Of a stretch of DNA of 14,814 nucleotides, positions 5,923 to 13,039 are shown piece by piece. The notes under the pieces were generated by a model that was not told where the DNA came from, searched no databases, and worked only from the letters and a program-made list of their open reading frames with translations. This DNA comes from an uncultured Fusibacter sp. (GTDB taxonomy: Bacteria; Bacillota; Clostridia; Peptostreptococcales; Acidaminobacteraceae), in contig CALFXQ010000015.1 of NCBI GenBank assembly GCA_937958285.1, positions 1 to 14,814 on the forward strand. Direction: 5' to 3'. The position numbers and the translations under genes were made by a program. How positions within the stretch are numbered: the stretch's first letter is position 1; each line of letters begins with the position of its first letter.

Positions 5923-8067
5923 GTGAAGTCAAAGCATAAGAGTCGTATTACCACGCGCATCATTGCTCAAGTTGAGAAACTGATGTATCTTTATTTGCCC
6001 TATAAGCATCACCCACTCAATCGCGAAGAAGATCAGTTAATCTATTGGAAAAACGTTCTATTTGCCATGTTTGCCACCCTCATTATTTGCTTTGGTGGCC
6101 CTGCATTTTTATATGGCAGTCTTCTCTTTGTTTTGGCGGGCCAATATATTCAAGGAATCATCGAGATGAGCAGCTTTGTCTTGATGTGCTTTGTACTACT
6201 TAACCGCCATGTGCCACTCAATTTTAAAAAGTACACGGTACTCTTTGTACTTTATGGAATAGCGATAATGCTAATTATCACCACCGGACCCTTTGGTGCG
6301 GGAATGATTACCGCACTATTCGCCTTGACTCTAAGTGGATTATTCTTTGAAAGCAAGCAGGTACGTGTGTTTTTTGTAATTAACTTGGCAAGTTTTGCTG
6401 TACTTTCTTATTTTGTGTTCTCAAGTTTGTTAGAGGATTATCCATTACAAGACTATAGACACACTTGGTGGATTAACCTAGTTAGCCTTCAGTTCATCGG
6501 CTTTATGCTTCTCAGTTTAGGCAACACGGTCATGCATGCACTCGACCGTCAAAATCTTGACCTGTTAAAGTCGCGACGCATTATTGCTCACAGCGATGCC
6601 AAGCACAGGGACTTAGTGGCACATTTAACCGATGTGGTCACCGTCGTCGACAATAAGGGGCTTATTGTGTATGCAAGCCCAAATATACATGCACAATTAG
6701 AGAGCGAGCATCAAGCTTTAGAATCCATAGAACTCGTATTATTGTTTCATCCCGATGTGCACGAAGAAATTCGAACCCAATTACAAAGTGTGTTCTCTGG
6801 AGTGCATCACACCGTTACTTTTAACGTTAAAACACCTAGTGAAAAACACTTCGAAATGACAGTGAGAGACATGACCGACAATGTGCATATAGAAGGCTAT
6901 TTAATAAGCCTTTACAACATTACAAAGCTAATGGCACGCGAACAAGAAATACTCTACCTCTACGAACGAGATCCCCTAACTGGTCTAAGAAATAGACAAA
7001 ACCTAGAAACCTACATGGCCTCACTCAATCGCGTTGAGCACTTACCACTGTCCATTCTCTATGGCGACATAAATGGTTTAAAGATCATCAACGATGCCCT
7101 CGGACATGCAGTTGGCGATCAACTGTTAAAGGCTATAGCCGATATTTTGACGCGATGCTGCGAACCCGAACATCGGATTTTTCGCATTGGCGGTGATGAA
7201 TTCTTAATTTTTCAAGAAAACACCACAGAACAACAAAGTCATAAACTCATGGCAAAAATTCACGCGATGTGCGAAAGTTACAATGTGACCCATGGGATTT
7301 CAAATGGGCCTATTAGTCAAAAGTCAGTTATAAATCCGCAGGCCCACAGCAATGTATCCCCTTTTTATCTCAGTATTTCGTTGGGCGTGTCGATGGTTGA
7401 AGACCTCGAAACCTCTGTTGAGAGCGCAGTCTATCTAGCAGAAGAAGCGATGTACAAACGCAAGCTCATAGAAGACCACAGCTTTCACAGCGGCATACTC
7501 TCGGCAATGCTCAATGTGTTGGAGGATAAAAGTCCCGACGAGGCCGAACACGGCAATCGCCTCGCCTACTATGCTAGATGTTTTGGCCAAGCGCTTAAGT
7601 TGAACCATGAAGATATCGAAGCATGTGCACTAGTCGCACGGCTACACGATATTGGAAAAGTTGGTATTGACGGCAATATTTTAGAAAAGTCGACCATACT
7701 CACCAAAGACGATTGGGAGCATCTCAAGCGTCACCCCGAAATTGGATACCGCATTGCCATTAACTCTCATGAGCTCACTCACGTTGCAGATGCCATTTAT
7801 GCCCATCATGAGCGGTGGGACGGACGAGGCTACCCCAGAAACTTAGTGGGTGCGCACATTCCTCTTATCGCCAGAATTATTGCTATTTTAGATGCCTACG
7901 ATGCCATTACTCATGAACGCAGCTACCGGGCCAAAAAAAGTCATTTAGAAGCGATTGAAGAGTTAAAATCACAGCGCGGGTTGCAATTTGATCCAGATTT
8001 GGTGGATGCCTTTGTGCGTTTACTAATTGAAAATCCCACAATCTCGTCGTTTGAAAATCGACATTAA
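5923..8067 (+). CDS. Membrane PAS-GGDEF-HD-GYP protein (cyclic-di-GMP synthesis and breakdown)
   Basis: A 714-residue signalling protein with both a cyclic-di-GMP synthase and a phosphodiesterase domain. Residues about 43-205 form around six membrane helices. About 225-340 is a PAS-like sensor (VVTVVDNKGLIVYASPN). About 345-515 is GGDEF, with DPLTGLRNR (350-358), GDINGLKIINDALGHAVGD and the active-site GGDEF (423-427). About 520-705 is HD-GYP, with H575-D576 (RLHDIGKVGI), HHERWDGRGYP (628-638) and D657/D660. Both catalytic signatures are intact, so it may switch activity by signal. The allosteric RxxD inhibitory site is lost: EPEH occupies that position. An unusual insert of about 30 residues (about 452-480) interrupts the GGDEF domain. 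The start is a GTG with AAAGG ten bases upstream; a later ATG at 5983 has a weaker site. It is preceded by the 15-bp repeats. Confidence 0.93.
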   Translation: MKSKHKSRITTRIIAQVEKLMYLYLPYKHHPLNREEDQLIYWKNVLFAMFATLIICFGGPAFLYGSLLFVLAGQYIQGIIEMSSFVLMCFVLLNRHVPLNFKKYTVLFVLYGIAIMLIITTGPFGAGMITALFALTLSGLFFESKQVRVFFVINLASFAVLSYFVFSSLLEDYPLQDYRHTWWINLVSLQFIGFMLLSLGNTVMHALDRQNLDLLKSRRIIAHSDAKHRDLVAHLTDVVTVVDNKGLIVYASPNIHAQLESEHQALESIELVLLFHPDVHEEIRTQLQSVFSGVHHTVTFNVKTPSEKHFEMTVRDMTDNVHIEGYLISLYNITKLMAREQEILYLYERDPLTGLRNRQNLETYMASLNRVEHLPLSILYGDINGLKIINDALGHAVGDQLLKAIADILTRCCEPEHRIFRIGGDEFLIFQENTTEQQSHKLMAKIHAMCESYNVTHGISNGPISQKSVINPQAHSNVSPFYLSISLGVSMVEDLETSVESAVYLAEEAMYKRKLIEDHSFHSGILSAMLNVLEDKSPDEAEHGNRLAYYARCFGQALKLNHEDIEACALVARLHDIGKVGIDGNILEKSTILTKDDWEHLKRHPEIGYRIAINSHELTHVADAIYAHHERWDGRGYPRNLVGAHIPLIARIIAILDAYDAITHERSYRAKKSHLEAIEELKSQRGLQFDPDLVDAFVRLLIENPTISSFENRH

Positions 8068-8141
8068 GGGTATGATATCAGTAAGTAGATGCAGGATTGC
8101 TTCTTATATTTGCAGCAGCTGCTACATTAAAGGAGGTTCAA

Positions 8142-8300
8142 ATGAAGGGAAAAATGATGTTTAATCAAGAGTCTCATCATGAACACGAGCATGATACAGA
8201 CAAATCTATTTTAAAAAAACCGGTGTTAAAAGCCAAAGCCATGACAGAAAAAACACATAAAAACAACGTTAAGGCCCACCGCAAAACCATTACACGTTAA
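8142..8300 (+). CDS. Small His-rich, basic peptide of unknown function
   Basis: A 52-residue product that I do not recognise. An acidic, His-rich N-terminal section (HHEHEHD, about 12-18) is followed by a strongly basic tail (Lys, Arg and His, ending HRKTITR). There is no signal peptide or membrane segment. The His/Glu/Asp cluster could bind a metal, and the basic tail could bind nucleic acid, but both are guesses from composition. Translation is well supported by AAAGGAGGT six to seven bases before ATG, among the best ribosome sites in the window. A longer frame from 8097 is less likely because it bypasses this site. It lies 74 bases after the GGDEF/HD-GYP gene in the same direction and is followed by a terminator, so it may be the last gene of that transcript. 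Confidence 0.7.
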   Translation: MKGKMMFNQESHHEHEHDTDKSILKKPVLKAKAMTEKTHKNNVKAHRKTITR

Positions 8301-8308
8301 CTCCATAA

Positions 8309-8366
8309 AAAACACCTGTACACCCATTGAATAGAAATAAAATGGTGTCCAGGTGTTTTGTTTTAT
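8309..8366. terminator. Bidirectional terminator between the small gene and the MFS gene
   Basis: Arms at 8309-8328 and 8341-8359 pair over about 19 bases with one mismatch and one bulge (AAAACACCTG against CAGGTGTTTT at the base), around a 12-base loop. A T-rich tract follows on each strand. It serves the rightward small gene and the leftward MFS gene, whose stops lie on either side. Confidence 0.88.
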
Positions 8367-8380
8367 GTGTTCTTAAATAA

Positions 8381-9571
8381 TCACTTCATTTTTGTGGCAA
8401 AGAGCAGCGTGCCTAATATGCCAAAGCCTGCGGCTACAAAAAAATTGAGGCTGGGTGAAACTTGCCACAAATACGCAGAACTCAGGGAGGCAATTGCCAC
8501 CACCACATCTCGAAGCAAATAATAGGTGCCATAGGTGGTTGCCTTAGCGCCTTCTGGTGCCAGTTTCATAATCATGGCCTTTCTGGTGGGTTCACCGAAC
8601 TCCTTTAGGCCCCTAATTACAAAGGCAAAGATCAACATGGGCAGAGTGGTTGAAAAGGCAAGAATCAGAGGGAATATGGCAAAGAAGCCAAAGGTAATGG
8701 TCACAAGCCCCTTATTGGATACTTTTTCTGACAGCAGCGCCACAGGAATGTAGATAAGCAGCGCGACAACCATTTCTATCGCCGTAAGAAAGCTAAATGT
8801 AATGGCTGAGAACCCGAGTTTTTCTATAACCCAAACCACCACAAAGGCGTAGGGTATTTGCTCGGCAAAGCGTATTAAAATATCGCTGACCAATAGGGTT
8901 TTTAAAGATGAAGACATGCGTCCATAGGTCTCTCGAATTCTGAGGGGTTCCCTCGAATTACTGGCATCGTGGTGGTCGACCACATTTTTGTCGATAAACC
9001 ACAGTGCCACAAAACCCAAAATTAGTGCGATGCCAAAAGCCATGCGCGCCCCACTGACAATGCCAAACTGGGCTATCAAAAGACCACCTGCTATTGGACC
9101 AAGTGCCATTGGCACCCTGCGCATCATGGAATGAAGAGAAACGCCCATTACTTGCTTTTCTTTTTTTACAGTGGCAGAAACCAATGAAAGAATTGCTGGA
9201 AGGCTCAGTGCTGTCCATGAGATAAACAAGATAGCACCTAAAAATACTGCTTGCCAAAATGGAAATAATACAATGGTCGCATAGCCCCCAATAGAAACCC
9301 ATGTATAGACTTTTAAGGCGCGTTTGTAACCAATGCGATCAGAGATATAGCCGCCGAGCAGTGCATAGATGGCACTTAAAAAGTTGTCGAGGGCATTGAG
9401 TAAGCCCACCGCATAGGCGCTGCTACCGAGGGCCAAAAGATACACGGGCAAAAATCGCTCGCCCATTTTTTCGCCCATACCCAAGAGCACAACCATCACC
9501 AGCATGGCCCCCATGCTAGCATTCATGCCAAAAGTACGATTAATTGCAGATGTGATTTTAGATTGTTTCAT
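8381..9571 (-). CDS. MFS transporter, probable drug or metabolite exporter
   Basis: A 396-residue integral membrane protein with about 12 hydrophobic segments in two halves. The loop between helices 2 and 3 carries GGYISDRIGYKR (about 73-84), the MFS signature G-x-x-x-D-R-x-G-x-K/R. A charged central loop (about 195-225, HHDASNSREPLRIRETYGR) separates the halves. The conserved RGLKEFGEPTRKAMI lies near the start of a C-terminal helix. The substrate cannot be told from sequence. It starts at ATG 9571 behind GGGGGAAG, only 32 bases after the Eis-like acetyltransferase stop, so the two are probably co-transcribed. Acetyltransferase plus exporter suggests a shared role in handling an amine-bearing toxic compound, but that is inference. 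Confidence 0.88.
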   Translation of the reverse strand: MKQSKITSAINRTFGMNASMGAMLVMVVLLGMGEKMGERFLPVYLLALGSSAYAVGLLNALDNFLSAIYALLGGYISDRIGYKRALKVYTWVSIGGYATIVLFPFWQAVFLGAILFISWTALSLPAILSLVSATVKKEKQVMGVSLHSMMRRVPMALGPIAGGLLIAQFGIVSGARMAFGIALILGFVALWFIDKNVVDHHDASNSREPLRIRETYGRMSSSLKTLLVSDILIRFAEQIPYAFVVVWVIEKLGFSAITFSFLTAIEMVVALLIYIPVALLSEKVSNKGLVTITFGFFAIFPLILAFSTTLPMLIFAFVIRGLKEFGEPTRKAMIMKLAPEGAKATTYGTYYLLRDVVVAIASLSSAYLWQVSPSLNFFVAAGFGILGTLLFATKMK

Positions 9572-9603
9572 GCTTCCCCCATAAAATTATTATATTTGTA
9601 TGC

Positions 9604-10812
9604 TTAAAAGTAGTCGGAAAAATACGCAGTCTGTTGTTCTATGGCGTCTTCTAACATATCGACTACATGGGAAGTGCACTGGATTCTGCCGATTTTCATG
9701 AGATAATCGGGACGTTTATAGCCAAGGAGCATGGTGGTCAAGGTTTGAATATCGATAGTATCTGTACACTTTTCTGAGGTAGGGGTCAGAGTCCCCGACC
9801 CTTTTTGTGAAATTTCGAGTACAAAGTTGCCTTCGTTCCATGGCAGCAAGGGGTCGCTTAGCGAGAAATGCCAGATGCGTTCTGTATTGTCGGGTTTAAA
9901 GGGAAAGGCCTCTATAAAGGCGGGTGCATCCACAATTCTCGCCATATAATAAGGCGATATCGTCTCTTTGATATCTGCATCTTCTAGTAAGAAAGCCAGT
10001 GGTTCATCTGTATAGGTGTTTCCCACAACTTTTGTTATCATGGAAAAATGGGCACCAATAAAGTTCCATAGTCCTTTTCTAGCCTCTTGCGTCATGAAAA
10101 TCATATCTTTAATATGAAAAATCTCATCGGAAATCCAGTAGATGACATAGCCATCGGCAACATCGTCTTCGTTAAAATAGATAGCTGCAATCACATCGTC
10201 GTTGTCCCACAGCCAATACTCGTTCCATGCCAGTTTATCTCTAAGTAGTGCGCCGTGTGTTTCCATGGCATAGCGGTGATAGGTGGTTTTAATCACTTCA
10301 TCGTCTATGGAAACCCGTCTCACATCCCCCGCTACCTTTTGGCGTTTGGGCAGCTGATAGTCGCTGATTTCATAGACGATCTTGTCTGAGATCAGCTCCC
10401 ATCCCTTTTGGCGATAGTATGGTATGGAATAGGGAAACAAATAAGAGATTAGCTGCTTGCGGTCGCGCATATCTGAAAGCGCTTGAAAAAGCAACTTGTG
10501 CATAAGTCCCTGGTTGGAATACTCGGGATAAGTACCGACCCCGGTAATGCCACCCATATCGTAGGTGTGGTTAAAAATGCGCACTTTCATTGGATAAGTT
10601 GCCACTTGTGATACCAAGGTATCGCCGTCGAACCAACCCAGTACGTGGGCCTTCTTTAAAATTGGCGACTTGACCTTTTTTATTTCTTTGTCTACCCAGC
10701 CAACCTGATGGAGCTCATTCTCTGTCACTTGAAACACATAGCGCAGTAGTTTATTATATTGATCGAGATGCTCAATGCTCACGGGCATCATTTTTAAGTT
10801 TTTCTTAGCCAT
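9604..10812 (-). CDS. Eis-like GNAT-family N-acetyltransferase
   Basis: A 402-residue protein resembling the Eis family (enhanced intracellular survival), which transfers acetyl from acetyl-CoA to amines such as aminoglycosides. An N-terminal GNAT fold includes GGITGVGTYPEYSNQGLMHKLL (about 87-108; only part is the CoA loop), a second GNAT-like domain follows, and the C-terminal third is SCP2-like. Y132 in PYYRQKGW fits the position of the catalytic Tyr126 of M. tuberculosis Eis, and the chain ends in Phe402, as does that enzyme, where the C-terminal carboxylate acts as base. The usual Arg of P-x-x-R-x-x-G is Ser here, which may weaken CoA binding. Its start follows AGGGGGTG. A G/C-rich palindromic island (9783-9801) lies inside the coding region. 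The true substrate is unknown. Confidence 0.88.
   Translation of the reverse strand: MAKKNLKMMPVSIEHLDQYNKLLRYVFQVTENELHQVGWVDKEIKKVKSPILKKAHVLGWFDGDTLVSQVATYPMKVRIFNHTYDMGGITGVGTYPEYSNQGLMHKLLFQALSDMRDRKQLISYLFPYSIPYYRQKGWELISDKIVYEISDYQLPKRQKVAGDVRRVSIDDEVIKTTYHRYAMETHGALLRDKLAWNEYWLWDNDDVIAAIYFNEDDVADGYVIYWISDEIFHIKDMIFMTQEARKGLWNFIGAHFSMITKVVGNTYTDEPLAFLLEDADIKETISPYYMARIVDAPAFIEAFPFKPDNTERIWHFSLSDPLLPWNEGNFVLEISQKGSGTLTPTSEKCTDTIDIQTLTTMLLGYKRPDYLMKIGRIQCTSHVVDMLEDAIEQQTAYFSDYF
9783..9801. repeat. G/C-rich palindromic island inside the Eis-like gene
   Basis: GGGTC (9783-9787) and GACCC (9797-9801) enclose AGAGTCCCC, with a further GGGG/CCCC pairing possible and a T5 run to the right. 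On the coding strand it gives KGSGTLTPT in the loop after FVLEIS. The composition differs sharply from the surrounding gene. It resembles the GGGTCAGAGTC-type dispersed motifs found around REP/RAYT elements, but I see only one copy here. Confidence 0.4.
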
Positions 10813-10981
10813 TCGGTAACACCCCCTACTTGTTGCAGCACCAGAATTGCCTTTATGTTTATTCTACCAATAATTTCTACTTGAGTATAGCTTATATTCC
10901 CAAAACAGCTAGTCAAAAGGCCTTATGCTCTGTAAAATAGACTTTAAATAAACATATCTCACACCAGATAATGAGGACCCC

Positions 10982-11611
10982 ATGGAAAACTACATTGTTG
11001 CAACAGATCGATTTTGGCTACGCATGGCTTACTTTGTAGCAAGCCTCTTTGGCGCGGCCTATGGCATCACATTTATCTTTAAAGCTGGCATTGGCGTAGA
11101 TCCAGCCAATGTGCTTATAGATGGCTTGTTTCATACCTTTGGGCTAAGCCTCGGGGTTTGGATTAGTGCCCTTTGGTTATTCTTTGTCATCACAGCCTTT
11201 ATTCTTGGACTCAAACCCTTTATTGCCACAGTACTCGACTTGGTTTTTTTCGGGGCCATTGTTGACTTTTTAATGCGCATTAACCGCGTGCCCCTTCCTC
11301 AAGACGTTGGTGCATTTGGTCCCTATCTATCTGCTCTTTATATTTTATTGGGTATGGCAATTCTGGGCTTTTCGGTGGGTGTCTATATCAATGCTCAGCT
11401 AGGGGCTGGCCCCACCATGCTCTTTACTTTCGCCATTGCAAAAAAGACTAAGCGCTCTATTGGCTTAGTCAAGACGGTAACAGATCTGATAATGCTCATT
11501 GTAGGCTACCTTTTAGGAGGTGCCGTTGGCCTAGGTACCATTGTTCTTGCGGTATCTATTGGCTATTTGTTCGAATTTTTTATTAGGCGCTTGAGGCTGC
11601 CTGGGTTATAG
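10982..11611 (+). CDS. YczE/YitT-type integral membrane protein
   Basis: A 209-residue membrane protein with five to six hydrophobic helices. It fits the YczE/YyaS/YitT-like family: an N-terminal helix followed by KAGIGVDPANVLIDG (about 36-50), and a related GVYINAQLGAGPTMLF near 130-145, two internally similar glycine-rich elements separated by about 90 residues. No transported substrate or biochemical activity is established for the family that I can rely on. The ATG follows GAGGA closely. It stands alone, divergent from the Eis-like gene (169-base gap) and convergent with the next MFS gene, with a shared terminator. Confidence 0.8.
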   Translation: MENYIVATDRFWLRMAYFVASLFGAAYGITFIFKAGIGVDPANVLIDGLFHTFGLSLGVWISALWLFFVITAFILGLKPFIATVLDLVFFGAIVDFLMRINRVPLPQDVGAFGPYLSALYILLGMAILGFSVGVYINAQLGAGPTMLFTFAIAKKTKRSIGLVKTVTDLIMLIVGYLLGGAVGLGTIVLAVSIGYLFEFFIRRLRLPGL

Positions 11612-11618
11612 GCTCTCT

Positions 11619-11659
11619 AAAAAAGCGGAAACCACTTTTTAGTGTGTTTCCGCTTTTTT
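11619..11659. terminator. Strong bidirectional terminator
   Basis: AAAAAAGCGGAAAC (11619-11632) pairs perfectly with GTTTCCGCTTTTTT (11646-11659). An inner CACT/AGTG pair and a single-base bulge surround a TTTT loop. The A-run on the left and T-run on the right make it work on both strands, ending the rightward YczE-type gene and the leftward MFS gene, whose stop overlaps its edge. Confidence 0.93.
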
Positions 11660-12868
11660 TTATGCGTGTTTGTAGGGTTTATAAAAGTATCCAACCAATG
11701 CTGCCACCAGAAGAATGATCCCCGAAACTACAAAGGCAATATGGTATGAACCTGTGGCATCTGCAATTCGCCCCCCTAATATCGGGCCAAAGATACCGCC
11801 AACTCCCCATGCCGAAAATAAAATGCCATAGTTAAGACCTAAATTCACGGTTCCGTAATTGTCTGCACATGCAGAGGGGTATACCGCGGCCATTGCCCCA
11901 TATGAGAAGTAAATCGTACATGCTGCTGTAAAAATTGGCAAGACCGTGGTAAAGCTGTTAAAGAAAAAGAGCGCAATGGCCTGAAGCACATATAATATGG
12001 CCATGGCCTTACCGCGGCCGATTTTCCCTGAAATCACCCCTGCTATTGGCCTGCCCAGTGCATTGGCAATCGCTGCAAATGCCACAAGCTGAAAGCCAAT
12101 GCCATCACCTAGCAGTTTAGTTACCAGGGTCTTAAGACTGCCAATGGTCATTAAACCACCGGTGGCGCCTGCAAAGAACATAAACCACAAAAGATAGAAT
12201 TCTTTTGTTTTGAGCATATGCTTGTAAGACAATTGTACAGATGTGGAGCCCAATGGGCTTTGGCCGCTCGACACGCCTTGAGCAAGAGATGTTTGGTCTA
12301 CTTTTGGATTTCTTATGAACTGAGCAAGGGGCAATGTAATCGCCAAAAATAAAAAGCCCAAGAGTCTAAAAGAAGTAAAGACGTCGAAGCGACTGAGTAA
12401 AAATTTTGTTAAGGGAACAATATATAGTGGCGCTAAGCCAAATCCACCCACAACAATTCCAGAAATTAAGCCCTTTTGCTTTGGCGAAAACCATTTGACC
12501 GCTGGCGGTGTGGTCGATGCATAGCCAAGACCAATGCCCGATCCAGCCAAGACCCCAAAAGCGAGCGTTAATCCAACTAGACTATTCATAGAGCCCGCTA
12601 AAATGCAGCCAGCACCAATCAATACACCCCCTAAAGTAGCCACCCACCGCGGCCCGATTTTATCCTGTAACCTTCCCGCTGGCACCATCATCACTGCGAA
12701 CATAATAATGGCCACCGTATAGGGAATCGAAGACTCCGTTTTTGTCCACCCCAGAGACTCCTGAAGCTTACCCGCAAAAATACTCCAAGCATAAAGCACT
12801 CCAAAGGCCAAATTCATGCCCGTGCCCGCCGCCACTACAATCCATCCGTGCCGATTATTCTTTAACAT
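11660..12868 (-). CDS. OFA-family MFS carrier (oxalate/formate antiporter-like)
   Basis: A 402-residue, 12-helix MFS protein. The N-terminus RHGWIVVAAGTGMNLAFGVLYAWSIF, the loop PAGRLQDKIGPRW (about 63-75), and GSGIGLGYASTTPPAVKWF (about 109-127) are characteristic of the OFA family, which includes the Oxalobacter oxalate:formate antiporter OxlT and many monocarboxylate (lactate or pyruvate-like) carriers. A polar central loop (186-222) separates the halves. Substrate assignment within this family is unreliable. In a fermenter with a ferredoxin-linked oxoacid oxidoreductase, a small organic acid is a fair guess. The start follows GGGAG. A promoter and a CRP/FNR-like dyad lie upstream. Confidence 0.87.
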   Translation of the reverse strand: MLKNNRHGWIVVAAGTGMNLAFGVLYAWSIFAGKLQESLGWTKTESSIPYTVAIIMFAVMMVPAGRLQDKIGPRWVATLGGVLIGAGCILAGSMNSLVGLTLAFGVLAGSGIGLGYASTTPPAVKWFSPKQKGLISGIVVGGFGLAPLYIVPLTKFLLSRFDVFTSFRLLGFLFLAITLPLAQFIRNPKVDQTSLAQGVSSGQSPLGSTSVQLSYKHMLKTKEFYLLWFMFFAGATGGLMTIGSLKTLVTKLLGDGIGFQLVAFAAIANALGRPIAGVISGKIGRGKAMAILYVLQAIALFFFNSFTTVLPIFTAACTIYFSYGAMAAVYPSACADNYGTVNLGLNYGILFSAWGVGGIFGPILGGRIADATGSYHIAFVVSGIILLVAALVGYFYKPYKHA

Positions 12869-12907
12869 TTCTCTCCCAATCTTTCTTAGTCAATAAGTCA
12901 CTTTTAC

Positions 12908-12936
12908 ATTGTACTGACTATGGCATCAGGTTACAA
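12908..12936 (-). promoter_or_regulatory. Promoter of the OFA-family carrier gene
   Basis: Read leftward, TTGTAA (12936-12931) and TACAAT (12913-12908) are separated by exactly 17 bases, giving 4/6 and 5/6 matches to the sigma-A consensus. The predicted start near 12901 leaves a leader of about 30 bases before the ATG at 12868. Confidence 0.65.
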
Positions 12937-12952
12937 CCAAAATACACGAATA

Positions 12953-12968
12953 TGTGATACTTCTCACT
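12953..12968. promoter_or_regulatory. CRP/FNR-like dyad near -60 of the OFA carrier promoter
   Basis: TGTGATACTTCTCACT has the form TGTGA-N6-TCACt, one base from the full CRP consensus halves. Its centre (about 12960) lies roughly 60 bases upstream of the predicted leftward start site, the usual distance for class I activators of this family. It also lies 70-90 bases upstream of the divergent GGDEF gene. The regulator itself is not encoded in this window. Confidence 0.5.
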
Positions 12969-13039
12969 TTGTTGGGTATACGATATAGCAATAGACAGAT
13001 TTTTTAATATAAATAGAGGTCTATCATTGAGGTGAACAC

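Noticed and set aside
8114..8123. AGCAGCTGCT palindrome as an operator for the small His-rich gene
   Set aside because: A single 10-bp perfect palindrome close to a start codon could be chance, and no promoter could be placed beside it.
10813..10981. Promoters for the divergent Eis-like and YczE-type genes
   Set aside because: TTGACT, TATAAG and TAAAAT-like hexamers are present, but none are paired at 16-18 bp on either strand.
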